Shown: in pieces, positions 52,400-61,984 of the stretch | Layout: every line of letters begins with the position of its first letter | Position numbering within the stretch: the stretch's first letter is position 1 | Assembly (NCBI RefSeq): GCF_900103955.1 | Contig: NZ_FNIL01000006.1 | Location: 124,001 to 188,000 of the forward strand | DNA from: Alkalicoccus daliensis | Lineage (GTDB): Bacteria > Bacillota > Bacilli > Bacillales > Salisediminibacteriaceae | Length of the DNA stretch: 64,000 nt | Direction: 5' to 3' | Program-made: the position numbers and the translations under genes | Notes under the pieces: generated by a model | Told to the model about the DNA's origin: nothing | Database searches by the model: none | The model's input: only the letters and a program-made list of their open reading frames with translations

Positions 52400-55117
52400 C
52401 TAATGCGGCACTTTTTTTCCCAGTCCGATTCTTTCTTCATGCTTCCTATAGCCAAAATTCTTTTCTACATAGTCATGCGCCGCCTGCACCTGCTGCTCGT
52501 AGTATTTTTCCCTGTCCATCAGCTTATTTATTTCTTCCTGTACATCAGCAGGGTCTGCGTAAATGGCTGCATTACCAAAAAGTTCTTCATAAATCGGCGG
52601 AATAATTACCGGAACCCCGACCGCCATTGCTTCGATAATTACTCTTCCGAAGGCTTCTACCATGGTTGGATTTGTATAGTAAACAAATACATCCAGGGTG
52701 GCGAGAAAATCCCGGGGCGGCATTTCGCCGAATTCCAGTACGTGCCAGTTGTCCGGAAGTCCGCCAAGAATCTGCTTCGGTGCTTCAGCTCCACCGAGAA
52801 TACGAATTTCAAATTTCTCATCCCGAGGATACAGCTGCAGCAGCTCCGCGGGATCCGGCGGCCACTTTAAAAAGTGTTCCCGTGAATGTCTGCCGATTTT
52901 AATTTTGGAGGTATCCTCCGGTCTTGCCGGCCGCTTCCATTCTTCCAGGCTGATAATGTTTGACCAGTCCTCTTCTGCGAGTGTTATCTGTTCCAGTTCG
53001 ACGGGGTGGTGCGTGAGAAGAGCCTGGCGGATCTGCGGCCCAATCGGATACCACGTCCCCGGCTTACCGAAATAACGCTCCAGATTTTCTGCACAGCGCG
53101 GTATGTGATACAGCACTTCATTCGTTTCTCCGTAATCTTTCTTCGGGGTCTGATTTGCAATGACGCTGATCTTTCGTGCCTCTACCGCGGGAATATACTT
53201 CTGCCAGTCTTCCAGTGCCGGCGGGTGACGCAGGATCAGCAGGTCACAGGAAATATTTTCTCCGTAAACGAGCATCTGCACCTGTTCCCCGTCGATCAGC
53301 TCCTGCACTTTGGCATTGATCGGACGCGGCCGTAAGTCGTAACGAGCCATTTGGATCAGGCCGGTCCTGTAACCGAGCTTTTTATGCGCTTTAATTTCTT
53401 CGATGTTCGACATGGTCGTTCCCCCGGGGAGCCGGAAATCGGAAACGAGAACGATATCGAGCTTTCTTTTTCCATTTTCTTTTGTCTCACGTACCGGCAG
53501 CATCGGCTCGGGTACAGGAAACGGGCGCTGTCGCTGAGGAAACTCATATTTAAAGCTTGAGGCGTGTTCGTGATATGCCGTAAAGGTCTCAAAATATTCT
53601 TTTCGGGCACCCATAAAAAATCCCGGGTAGCCAAAGGCACTGCTTGCCGTAAGTGAGTCCGCGGACTGCCGCTGGAAGGAGAGCGGTCCTGTTTCCAGGT
53701 TGACGAGTGCATTTTCCCCGAAAACTTTTTTGATTCTTCGGTTAAACTCTCCATCTGCGCCAAACCGCACGCTGTCCCAGCAGCCCAGTTCCTCCACTAC
53801 CGGCGCCCTACGGAAGAGAAGGGAGGAAAGGTTCGGGATCACGTAGTGTCCCGGCTGATTTCTCCTGAAAACATTCAGATCTTCTGTCATTCTTGTCTGC
53901 TGCGAAATATTTCCGATCACTTCCGGAAATTCCAGCAGGTGCAGTAGCTGCCGCTCGATTTTTTCCGGATGGGCCCAGTCATCTGCGTCGTTGACTGTCA
54001 CGAATTCTCCTTCCGCTTCCTGCAGTGCCAGGTTCCGCGCAGCATAAGCGCCCCCGTTTGATGCTGCTTTCACCAATTTTACACGGGGATCTCTGCTGCA
54101 GTATTCATTAATGATTTCTCTGGAACTGTCCGTGCTGCAGTCGTCCACTGCCAGAATCTCCAGATTGGTCCAGGTCTGTGCAAGTACGGCTTCCAGTGAG
54201 GTACGAAGCACTTTTTCTGCATTGTACACTGGAATAATCACACTGACTTTGTGCGCTGCCTGCTGCTCCACAGGGGTCTGCCTCTTGCCTTCTGTCTGGA
54301 TACTGTCATAGTAAGTCTGCCCCTCCGCCTTTTGCAGATGCACAGGTGTTAACCCGTACATTTCAAGCGCTGCGTTAAGCCACCTGATTTTTTCTGCTGC
54401 TTCTGCTTCAAGGTTCGCCCGTGCGAAGTAAAGGTCTTGATGTGTGTCCTTCTGCATATGTGTTTCCAGCAGCTCTGCTGCTTCCTGCTTTCTCTCCAGC
54501 AGTGCAAAGCATTCTGCTTCAATAATTTTTATGCGGCGCAGTTTCTCCTGATTTTTTTCAAGCAGAGCTGCTTCCTGGAGAAATTCCAGACAAGATGCGG
54601 CACCTTCTTTTGTCTGTGTATTGATATACCACACTGCCAGTTCCCAGGCGGTCCGCTTTTTCATTGCTGGATTTTCCTGCATCTGCTCGTGAAATTCCTG
54701 GAGCTCTTTTAATCCCTGCCCGGTAAAGCCTAAATTATATAAACGGCTTTTAATCACTTTTAAGCGCTGTTCCTGTTTTTTGTTCGGGTTATGTGTTTGT
54801 CTGGAAGAAGATGATTTTGCCGGCTTTTTACTGGAAACGTTTGATGAACCTCCTGCCAATCTTCTTTTTGTATGTTTAATAAGGTCCAGCGTTTTCCGCA
54901 GTGGAAATGTCGCTTTCCAGGTGCGGCTTTCTTCTATTTGTTTTATTTTTTGTGCGTACTTTTTGGCTTCGCTTTGGAGCTCCATCTTTTTTTGCTGGAG
55001 CATTTGTTTTTCCTGGGCTGCTTTAATGATCTGTTCGCTGAGCATCTGGTTTCTTTGCTGCATCACTTTTTTCCCGGCGGCTTCGGACGACCCTGGATGG
55101 GGCTGATAATTACTCAT
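52400..55117 (-). CDS. Large multidomain glycosyltransferase: coiled coil, TPR-like, GT2, GT4
   Basis: 905 residues. Order: N-terminal coiled coil (about 15-70), SRTWKATFPLRKTL (about 70-83), a TPR-like helical region (about 120-290), a GT-A domain (HKVSVIIPVYNAEKV; metal motif TVNDADDWAHPEKIE) and a GT-B domain (from about 570) with RILGGAEAPKQILGGLP and an intact EX7E in MVEAFGRVIIEAMAVG. Both transferase sites therefore look usable, unlike its paralogue at 49121. It probably makes a two-sugar repeat or adds two linkages. The ATG at 55117 has AAGGAAGGG seven bases upstream; the frame opens earlier, but without a good site. It is first in the operon with the methyltransferase and the paralogue. 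Confidence 0.91.
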   Translation of the reverse strand: MSNYQPHPGSSEAAGKKVMQQRNQMLSEQIIKAAQEKQMLQQKKMELQSEAKKYAQKIKQIEESRTWKATFPLRKTLDLIKHTKRRLAGGSSNVSSKKPAKSSSSRQTHNPNKKQEQRLKVIKSRLYNLGFTGQGLKELQEFHEQMQENPAMKKRTAWELAVWYINTQTKEGAASCLEFLQEAALLEKNQEKLRRIKIIEAECFALLERKQEAAELLETHMQKDTHQDLYFARANLEAEAAEKIRWLNAALEMYGLTPVHLQKAEGQTYYDSIQTEGKRQTPVEQQAAHKVSVIIPVYNAEKVLRTSLEAVLAQTWTNLEILAVDDCSTDSSREIINEYCSRDPRVKLVKAASNGGAYAARNLALQEAEGEFVTVNDADDWAHPEKIERQLLHLLEFPEVIGNISQQTRMTEDLNVFRRNQPGHYVIPNLSSLLFRRAPVVEELGCWDSVRFGADGEFNRRIKKVFGENALVNLETGPLSFQRQSADSLTASSAFGYPGFFMGARKEYFETFTAYHEHASSFKYEFPQRQRPFPVPEPMLPVRETKENGKRKLDIVLVSDFRLPGGTTMSNIEEIKAHKKLGYRTGLIQMARYDLRPRPINAKVQELIDGEQVQMLVYGENISCDLLILRHPPALEDWQKYIPAVEARKISVIANQTPKKDYGETNEVLYHIPRCAENLERYFGKPGTWYPIGPQIRQALLTHHPVELEQITLAEEDWSNIISLEEWKRPARPEDTSKIKIGRHSREHFLKWPPDPAELLQLYPRDEKFEIRILGGAEAPKQILGGLPDNWHVLEFGEMPPRDFLATLDVFVYYTNPTMVEAFGRVIIEAMAVGVPVIIPPIYEELFGNAAIYADPADVQEEINKLMDREKYYEQQVQAAHDYVEKNFGYRKHEERIGLGKKVPH

Positions 55118-55441
55118 GAATAAACCCTTCCTTCGGCAGTATGATTTAACAATCGTCAATCTCTTGATTGAGTAGAGGTGCAACTTTCCGGCGGAGACAT
55201 GCGCAGTAGGATACATGTAAGAATCAAGATATTTACTCATTTATTTCATTTTTCTGACAATATCTTTTTGTTTATTATAGCAATTTATTTCTTAAAAACA
55301 ATAAAAGTCCTTGTTTTTCCATAATTGTTGTAAGTATAAAATCTACCGTATGCAGCTCGGACACTGATGGATTTAAGGATTTCCGGGTGCTGTGCGATTT
55401 TCGGTGAAGGTTTGCGGGAGGCAGCTTACTTCAGCCTATGA

Positions 55442-55476
55442 ATAAAAACAGCTCCCGCCGAATAGGCAGGAGCTGC
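55442..55476 (-). terminator. Rho-independent terminator of the CotH-like gene
   Basis: On the minus strand, stem CAGCTCCTGCC/GGCGGGAGCTG is followed by TTTTTATT, about 40 bases after the stop at 55514. Confidence 0.85.
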
Positions 55477-55513
55477 TTTGAGGAGCTGGGCTTTCCCCCA
55501 GCTTTGTTTCTGC

Positions 55514-57985
55514 TTATTCAAATTGTGCTTCAAGTGCGAGATCTTCTTCGAGCAGTATTTCTATCGTTTCGGCCTCTTCTGTAGAGGTGCCGCTCCAGCC
55601 GGCAAACGTATACCCATCTGCAGGTACTGCTGTAATGGTCACGGGAATGCCTTCGAAATAAGTGCCGTTCCAGTTTTCCGTCGCAGTGATTCCGGGAGTT
55701 TCCGGAGAAATTTCCAGTGTATTGATGAACACAGAACCACGGGAACTGTCGAAGCTTATTTCAATATCTGATGTTCCGCTTAAGTCAAAGAAATTTACAA
55801 GGTGCTCCCTCATTGCCGCCGGCCTGTTTCTCGCAAAGCCTCTTGTATCTTCCACGAGCTGCTCCCAGGCTTCTCTTGATTCCGGAAGTCCCCAGCGTTC
55901 GATGTGTCCGTTTATTTCTGGAGCAATTGTTCCCTGGATCTCCTCAATTTCCTGCACTACCCGGTCTTCGTCAAAACTTGAATTAAGCTGATTGGCGAAT
56001 TCAGTTAAAAACTGCTGCGTGAATTCTTCATTCTCGAGCAGGTTCCGGAGCAATGAAGTGGACCATTCATCTTCTGCAGCCGCGTGGGACATCGTATCAT
56101 CCTCGTAGGCATCTGCTCCGTGATAGGCAAAGCCGTGATCCGTGTCATACAGGAGCCATCTCCAGCGTCCATCATACGGTGCTGGCTCCTCCGGATTGAA
56201 ATCGGTTTTTACCCGGTAAAAGTTAATGTTATTATGCGGCCAGTCAGTGTTTTTAAAATAAATCTGCGCTGCCTGATAGGTAATAAAGTTATCGATATCC
56301 ATCAATGTCTGCACATGTGCATAATTTTCTTCCGAAGACATATCATTCTCTTCAATAAACTCCAGCATCTCAAGATAGTGGCGGATGTCTCCTGGCTTCC
56401 CGGTATCTACACCGATATTTCCTTCAATCGCATTTCCCGCTTCTAAAATCACGAGGTTTTCTCTGTCTATATCATACTTTCTCTCAAAGTAGTGCTGATC
56501 GTATCTTTCCCGCAGATTATGTATCCCCCAGTATTCTCCATTCAAATAAACTACTGACGGCTGGTAGGCCTGCGTTTCCACCTCGGTGTGCGTCACGAGA
56601 CGCTGCATGAGCGCATCGTTAAACATCGTTCCGCCCCAGTCATTTCCGGACTGCCGGAGAAGCAGCCGCTTAAACTCTTCGCGCGGCTCTTCAGGAAAGA
56701 AAGGATAGCGGAACAAATTCTCCCCGTAATCATTTCTTGCATACAGCCGCAGTGTTTTCTGCGGGAAGCGGCGGGTAAATCCTCCGTGAATTCTGACTCC
56801 TGCATCCTGGGCTAACACCCGCTGCTCTTCTTCAAAATATTCTATATGCAGCGGCTGTTCCCATTCCCTGCCCCGCTGTTCGAAGTTTCCCATTGCATCT
56901 GGTGCATCTGCATCGGGGTCGTGATACACTCCCGGCGCATAGATACCTGTTTCTTCACTGAAAAAATGTTCTGCATCCGTAGATAATGAAAATACAGGCA
57001 GGGAAGACTCTTTATTTACAAAGTACGTATTCGTTTCGACGCTGCTTAATGTATTGTCCTCTGTGTTCAGACTGACCGCCTTTATCACCGAAGCTTTTGG
57101 AATATCCTGCGGCGGCTCCTGCCAGCTTCTCCTGTTGGTTGCATCTTCCAGCAGATTCGTGCGGATCGAAGCAAACTGATTTGCTTCGTTTTCACGTGCG
57201 GTTACCTCAATGGGGCCGGTGTACTCCTGCGTGCTGCTTTTCCCGGAAAATGGATTCGGTGTGGAACCGTCCAGTGTATAATAAATTTCCTCTGAGTCGT
57301 CAGCCGTAAGCTCTACTTCAAGGGGCTCCCCATAAAAGCCTGCTTCATAAGAAAATTCCGGACCGCTGGAAATAAAACGTTCCTCAATATCTGTGTCATT
57401 AATCTCTTCCAGATAATGTTCTACCGGGGAAAAATCTTCTATTGGATTGCCTTCTACATAAAGCCGCTCCCTGAGATTGTTCAGATTACGCAGCGGTTCA
57501 ATGCTTTCAATTTGATTGTGGCGGATATTCACATCTTCCAGCTGCTGCATAAAGCTGAGTGGAGAAATATCAGTAATGCTGTTTTCCCGCAGATTCAGCT
57601 CCCGTAAATTCGTCAGGGAAGCCAGCGAGGAAATATCCTCAATTTGATTGCCTCGCAGATTTAAGCTGGTAAGGGACGGAAGTTCTTCCAGTACACTGAT
57701 ATCTTCTATTTGATTATCTCTCACATCCAGGGAGACGAGAGAAGTAAATTCATCTATTCCTTCGAGATTCTCGATTCCTGCTTCCCGAAAGCGGAGCTCC
57801 TGAATATCTTCCACCTGATCCGGGCGGATTTCCCCGCGCGGGTAATCTATTTCTATCCGTACTGCTTCTTCCAGCGCTTCGTCTGTAATGAACGGCCCTG
57901 GCGCTGCCAGGTAAGCAGCTCCCCAGCCAAGGAATAGCAACGGAAAAATCAGCACTAATATTAAAATCGTTTTTGGGGGTTTCAT
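55514..57985 (-). CDS. Exported CotH-kinase-family protein with leucine-rich repeats
   Basis: 823 residues. A signal or anchor helix (about 6-28); leucine-rich repeats (about 58-190, pattern LTSLNLRGNQIEDISSLASL); a beta-sandwich resembling the chitobiase C-terminal domain (about 210-300, IYYTLDGSTPNPFSG); a CotH domain (about 325-690) with HGGFTRRFPQKTLRLYAR, RQSGNDWGGTMFND, YWGIHNLRERYD and the metal-binding LLYDTDHGFAY; and a C-terminal bacterial-repeat-like domain (AVPADGYTFAGWSG). CotH in spore formers is a protein kinase, but here the protein is exported, so another phosphotransfer or binding role is possible. The ATG at 57985 has GGGAGG five bases upstream. It is divergent from the VTC and DUF4956 genes, a known association. 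Confidence 0.92.
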   Translation of the reverse strand: MKPPKTILILVLIFPLLFLGWGAAYLAAPGPFITDEALEEAVRIEIDYPRGEIRPDQVEDIQELRFREAGIENLEGIDEFTSLVSLDVRDNQIEDISVLEELPSLTSLNLRGNQIEDISSLASLTNLRELNLRENSITDISPLSFMQQLEDVNIRHNQIESIEPLRNLNNLRERLYVEGNPIEDFSPVEHYLEEINDTDIEERFISSGPEFSYEAGFYGEPLEVELTADDSEEIYYTLDGSTPNPFSGKSSTQEYTGPIEVTARENEANQFASIRTNLLEDATNRRSWQEPPQDIPKASVIKAVSLNTEDNTLSSVETNTYFVNKESSLPVFSLSTDAEHFFSEETGIYAPGVYHDPDADAPDAMGNFEQRGREWEQPLHIEYFEEEQRVLAQDAGVRIHGGFTRRFPQKTLRLYARNDYGENLFRYPFFPEEPREEFKRLLLRQSGNDWGGTMFNDALMQRLVTHTEVETQAYQPSVVYLNGEYWGIHNLRERYDQHYFERKYDIDRENLVILEAGNAIEGNIGVDTGKPGDIRHYLEMLEFIEENDMSSEENYAHVQTLMDIDNFITYQAAQIYFKNTDWPHNNINFYRVKTDFNPEEPAPYDGRWRWLLYDTDHGFAYHGADAYEDDTMSHAAAEDEWSTSLLRNLLENEEFTQQFLTEFANQLNSSFDEDRVVQEIEEIQGTIAPEINGHIERWGLPESREAWEQLVEDTRGFARNRPAAMREHLVNFFDLSGTSDIEISFDSSRGSVFINTLEISPETPGITATENWNGTYFEGIPVTITAVPADGYTFAGWSGTSTEEAETIEILLEEDLALEAQFE

Positions 57986-58598
57986 GCCTGCCTCCCTTTC
58001 GCTAAACATTCTGTAAACCGTTTACATATCTCTTCTGCTTACTATATAATAAAGTACATTCATTCACAATATTTACAAAAACAATATATTTCTTAACTTG
58101 GCTCTGTTTAATTCTAGTGTTGTTTGAAGGTCGGTGCGCCTGCTGCTCTTTTTTCTTCGCTTGCCGCGGAGAAATCCTTCAGCTATCCCTTCATTTCGTC
58201 CGGGATGATCTTCACGCTTTCTTTTTCCGCAGGCGTCTTGAAAAATCGCCTAGTCTTCCCTATAAGGTTGAGAGCAAAGTTCACGAGAAAAGCAATCGCT
58301 TCTAAATTAACAATTGTGAGAACAAAGCGGAATACCTAAGTTTAAATGGAGAACTTCTTTATGTCAGATCAGTAGAATCGAAGTTTTCCATCGTTCTTCA
58401 CAAGAAACTTTTACAGAGATCTTCATGCAGAAAAACTGCACCATGATAAATACTTCCGTGTAACGAAGGAGAACAAGCCCTTGGATAAGCCTCTCCGAGA
58501 GTACAGCAGCAATATTACTTCTTTTTAACGAAACTTTTATTTTAAAGGCAACCTTAAATTTAATGATCGTTTTTTGATGGTCAATTTGGAGGGATAGG
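57986..58598. other. Divergent intergenic region between CotH and VTC genes
   Basis: About 610 bp that should hold two promoters. It contains the GC-rich element at 58120-58252; the rest is AT-rich with no convincing hexamers or reading frame. Confidence 0.45.
58120..58252. repeat. GC-rich structured intergenic element, copy 3
   Basis: Contains CGCTTGCCGCGG, CCTTCAGCTAT, a hairpin ATCCC/GGGAT, ATGATCTTCACG, CTTTTTCCGCAGGCGTCTTG and ATCGCC. It has the same block order as the elements at 39515 and 42150, again with a different hairpin stem. It lies between the divergent CotH and VTC genes. Confidence 0.6.
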
Positions 58599-59342
58599 AT
58601 GGCCGGTGAAATTTTCAGTCGCTACGAAATAAAATATTTAATTCCCTTTGATATGTATCAGTCACTGACAAAGGAACTGCAGAAAAAAATGACTTTTGAC
58701 AGCAATGGGGATGAAAATGGCTGCTACAATATTATCAGCCTGTATTTTGATTCGCCTGATAAAAAGATCTATTACGAAACCCGCAACAAAGCCCGTTTCC
58801 GCCAGAAGCTGCGCCTGCGGATTTACAACAGCGCTTCCCTGCAGGACAACGCTTATTTTGAGATGAAAAAGAAATTTAAAAAACGGGTGAACAAACGGAG
58901 AACGAGTATTCAGCTGCAGGGTGCCTATGATTATCTGAATAACTGCCTGGATGAAGAAAAAACGTATATTTCCAACTACCAGATTTTTAAGGAAATTGAT
59001 GCTTTCCGCAAGCTGTATAATTTGCAACCGGAAAATATCGTCAGCTATGACAGACAGGCGTTTTCGGGAATTAACGATAAAGATCTGCGGGTAACGTTTG
59101 ATTACAATTTAAAATGCCGCAAAGAAGATCTGCGCATCGAAAACGGTCCGGACGGCTTTCGCTTTGTCGACCCGAACCTTGTCGTAATGGAAGTAAAAGT
59201 GGATCACAGCGTACCGCTCTGGCTTTCCCGCCTGATCAGCGAGTTCGGATGCCCGAAAGACAGTGTCTCCAAATTCTGCACGAGTGCTGATGTGTTGGAA
59301 GAAGCAGCACTCACCGAAGAAAATTACAAAGAAATCAATTAG
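58599..59342 (+). CDS. VTC-domain (polyphosphate polymerase-like) protein
   Basis: 247 residues, almost entirely a VTC domain, the catalytic tunnel of the yeast vacuolar polyphosphate polymerase. It starts FSRYEIKYLIPFDMYQSL and has the expected basic and acidic strands: YFDSPDKKIYYE, KARFRQKLRLRIYN, FEMKKKFKKRV, VTFDYNLKCR and VVMEVKVDHSVPLWL, the last providing the metal-binding Glu. Bacterial VTC proteins could make polyphosphate or another phosphorylated product, but function is rarely shown. It has no membrane helix and probably works with the DUF4956 protein encoded 27 bp downstream. The start has GGAGGGATAGG upstream. Confidence 0.93.
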   Translation: MAGEIFSRYEIKYLIPFDMYQSLTKELQKKMTFDSNGDENGCYNIISLYFDSPDKKIYYETRNKARFRQKLRLRIYNSASLQDNAYFEMKKKFKKRVNKRRTSIQLQGAYDYLNNCLDEEKTYISNYQIFKEIDAFRKLYNLQPENIVSYDRQAFSGINDKDLRVTFDYNLKCRKEDLRIENGPDGFRFVDPNLVVMEVKVDHSVPLWLSRLISEFGCPKDSVSKFCTSADVLEEAALTEENYKEIN

Positions 59343-59369
59343 CTACAGCGTCTTGCTAGGAGGAACTAT

Positions 59370-60056
59370 ATGGAGAATCTGTTAGATTTGATCAGAGAAC
59401 AGGATATGACAACACGGTTAACATTGATAGACGGGTTTGTAGCTGTTTTTCTCAGCTTCATTCTTTCCGTCATCATTACGCAGGTCTATAAACTCACCTA
59501 TAAAGGAAACCGGTATTCCCAGTCCTACGTACATACGGTGATTATTATGAGCGTCGTCGTGGCGCTCGTGATGATTGTAATCGGCAACAATATCGCAGCC
59601 GCATTCGGTTTGGTCGGTGCGTTTTCAATCATCCGCTTCAGAAGTGCGATGAGCGACCCGAAAGACATTGCGTTTATCTTTTTCGGGATGGCGACAGGGA
59701 TTGCCTGCGGACTCGGCTTTTATCTTCTGCCGATTGTTTTCACTTTCTCTTTATGTGTACTGATTTATTTTCTGTACGCAATTAATTTTGGAAAATCAGA
59801 CGGTGAGAACAGGCGCATGAAAATCACCGTTCCCGAGAACCTGCAGTATGACGGGGTATTCGATGATATTTTTGAGAAGTATATGAGAAGCCACTCCCTC
59901 ACCCAGGTGCAGACCACGAATCTCGGCACCATGATCCGCCTGGAGTATGATGTCGTTATGAAAGAGGGCGTCCGTGATAAAGATATTATGGACGCGGTCA
60001 GAGAACGGAATTCCAATATGGATATTTCTATTAACTATGCAGAAACTGGTTATTAA
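59370..60056 (+). CDS. DUF4956 membrane protein
   Basis: 228 residues. Four hydrophobic segments lie between about 20 and 140, with the family core NNIAAAFGLVGAFSIIRFRS followed by MSDPKDIAFIFFGMATGIA. The C-terminal 80 residues are soluble, probably cytoplasmic. DUF4956 proteins have no established biochemical role but are repeatedly encoded beside VTC-domain and CotH proteins, as here. AGGAGG lies 6 bases before the ATG at 59370, 27 bp after the VTC gene, so the two form an operon. It may be the membrane anchor or channel that accepts the product of the VTC enzyme; that is inference. Confidence 0.92.
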   Translation: MENLLDLIREQDMTTRLTLIDGFVAVFLSFILSVIITQVYKLTYKGNRYSQSYVHTVIIMSVVVALVMIVIGNNIAAAFGLVGAFSIIRFRSAMSDPKDIAFIFFGMATGIACGLGFYLLPIVFTFSLCVLIYFLYAINFGKSDGENRRMKITVPENLQYDGVFDDIFEKYMRSHSLTQVQTTNLGTMIRLEYDVVMKEGVRDKDIMDAVRERNSNMDISINYAETGY

Positions 60057-60066
60057 AAGCGCGCGC

Positions 60067-60094
60067 GCCCGGGAGGAGAATTCCCGGGCTTTTA
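60067..60094 (+). terminator. Rho-independent terminator of the VTC-DUF4956 operon
   Basis: Stem GCCCGGGA/TTCCCGGGC followed by TTTTAT, about 10 bases after the stop. Confidence 0.85.
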
Positions 60095-60424
60095 TGCTTG
60101 CTGAAAAAGATTTGAGAATGATGAATTCCGTCTCTTGATAGGTGAATTAACGGAAATATGCGTTTCTTAAAATCAGATAATCGGCGTCAGTGTCCAGATA
60201 ATCCTCCCTATTAACAGAATAACAGCTGAAATTTGCAGAGCAGAGATCGGTGAAGTTCACAGATCTCTGATTTACTGTCCTGCTGAACTCCATAAACAAT
60301 GTACTTTCTCAGCCGCTTTCTCTATAATTATCAAAATAATCAGTAAACATTTTACTTTTCCTGCAGCTTAAGGTTAAATAAGTATATTCTCTAAATAAAT
60401 ATACAGCCAAAGGATGAAGCTGCC
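60095..60424. other. Intergenic gap, with possible weak 21-bp periodicity
   Basis: About 330 bp upstream of the dehydrogenase gene. AGATAATC recurs at a 21-bp step near 60175-60205, and AAATATGCG precedes it by 21 bp, suggesting a decayed copy of the array found at 13940, 30731 and 61985. No gene is supported, and the dehydrogenase promoter is not clear. Confidence 0.35.
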
Positions 60425-61741
60425 ATGAATTTCCTAGAGGCATTACAAAACAGAACGGGAAAAATTTCTGTTGTTGGTTTAGGCTATGTTGGACTGCCGC
60501 TTGCTGTGGAATTCGCTGGGAAATATCATGTTACAGGCTTTGACATGAACGAGAGAAAGCTGGAAAAATACAGGGCCGGGATAGATGTGACAAATGAAGT
60601 GGGGAACGAACGTCTGTCTGCTGCCTCCATCGAGTTTACTTCTGATGAAACGAAGCTTAAGGAATGCCGTTTCCATGTAGTTGCTGTGCCCACTCCTGTA
60701 AATTATGATAAAACTCCTGACCTTGCTCCGGTTATTGCTGCGAGTGAATTGGTTGGCAGAAATCTATCAAAAGGTGCTGTTGTTGTTTTTGAATCTACTG
60801 TCTATCCAGGTACGACCGAGGAAATCTGCGTGCCCATACTGGAGCAGCTTTCCGGCTTAAAACTGGGGACAGATTTTAAAGTAGGCTATTCCCCTGAACG
60901 GATTAATCCGGGGGATAAAGTAAATACGCTTCCTACGATCATAAAAATCGTTTCCGGTTCTGATCCGGAAGCGTTGAGGATTATTTCTGCCGTATACAGC
61001 TCCATCATTCACGCAGGTGTTTTTGAAGCCGAATGCATTAAAGTAGCCGAAGCGGCAAAAGTCATCGAGAATGCGCAGCGTGATATAAATATTGCTTTTA
61101 TGAACGAGCTCTCGCTTGTTTTTGACAGGATGAATATCCGTACAAAATCTGTGCTGGAAGCTGCGGGAACAAAATGGAACTTTTTAAACTTCAGTCCCGG
61201 CCTGGTCGGCGGACACTGTATCGGCGTTGACCCTTATTATTTTACTTATAAAGCAGAACTGCTCGGCTATCATTCCCAGATTATCCTTGCCGGACGCAAG
61301 ATAAATGATGAGATGGGCAAACATGTGGCGGACAGTACTATTAAAAAGATGATCCAGGCAGCTATTCCTGTAAACTCTGCCAGAGTGGCACTGCTTGGGC
61401 TTACTTTTAAGGAAAATGTGTCAGATGTACGCAATACAAAAGTGATTGATATTGTGAAGGAACTAGCTGAATTTTTTATTGAGGTTCACGTATATGACCC
61501 AGAAGCAGATGCAGAGGAAGTGAAAGAAATATTCAGCCTGGAACTGCTGCCTGAGAATCAGTTGAACAACTTTGATGCAGTAATTATTGCTGTTCCTCAT
61601 GCATCGATGAAACATTTATTTACTGTGGAGGAACTGGATCCTATGTTTAGAAACCCGGAGAAAAAAGTGGTAATTGATATTAAAAGTGTACTAAGTAAGG
61701 AAGAATTTGAAACTGCTGGGTATCATTACTGGGCTTTGTAA
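60425..61741 (+). CDS. UDP-N-acetylhexosamine (UDP-GlcNAc/GalNAc type) 6-dehydrogenase
   Basis: 438 residues, full length. The Rossmann motif VVGLGYVGLPLAVEF is at 16-30, followed by the VPTPVNYDKTPDL segment, GYSPERINPGDK and the catalytic Cys265 in LVGGHCIGVDPYYF. The GGHCIGVDPYY form, as opposed to the GGxCxPKD form of UDP-glucose dehydrogenases, points to the TviB/WbpA/WbpO group, which oxidises UDP-HexNAc to the uronic acid with two NAD. It would supply an acidic sugar, a good acceptor for amide-linked amino acids. The start has AAAGGATG upstream. Monocistronic; expected to be a target of the BY-kinase in related systems. Confidence 0.92.
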   Translation: MNFLEALQNRTGKISVVGLGYVGLPLAVEFAGKYHVTGFDMNERKLEKYRAGIDVTNEVGNERLSAASIEFTSDETKLKECRFHVVAVPTPVNYDKTPDLAPVIAASELVGRNLSKGAVVVFESTVYPGTTEEICVPILEQLSGLKLGTDFKVGYSPERINPGDKVNTLPTIIKIVSGSDPEALRIISAVYSSIIHAGVFEAECIKVAEAAKVIENAQRDINIAFMNELSLVFDRMNIRTKSVLEAAGTKWNFLNFSPGLVGGHCIGVDPYYFTYKAELLGYHSQIILAGRKINDEMGKHVADSTIKKMIQAAIPVNSARVALLGLTFKENVSDVRNTKVIDIVKELAEFFIEVHVYDPEADAEEVKEIFSLELLPENQLNNFDAVIIAVPHASMKHLFTVEELDPMFRNPEKKVVIDIKSVLSKEEFETAGYHYWAL

Positions 61742-61877
61742 AAAAGTTATTTAATTTTATGTTTAGGACTTTCTGGTACGGGGTAGAATACAACTAAGAG
61801 TTGAAACCACCACTTTCATCTCTCCCCCCTATCATTTTTTATAGAATGATGCCTTAAGTACTTAGTATTTTTGGCGA

Positions 61878-61930
61878 GAAAAAAGCAGTATGCACCTCCG
61901 TCCCAAGGTGCATGGCTGCTTTTTTCTTTT
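61878..61930. terminator. Bidirectional terminator
   Basis: Stem AAAAGCAG-ATGCACCT/AGGTGCAT-GGCTGCTTTT with eight-base loop and T runs on both strands, about 135 bp after the dehydrogenase stop. Confidence 0.85.
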
Positions 61931-61984
61931 GTTTATTTTGGCTTGGGGAGGGCGCGCGGGAGTACAGCATAGAGGGAAGTTAGT

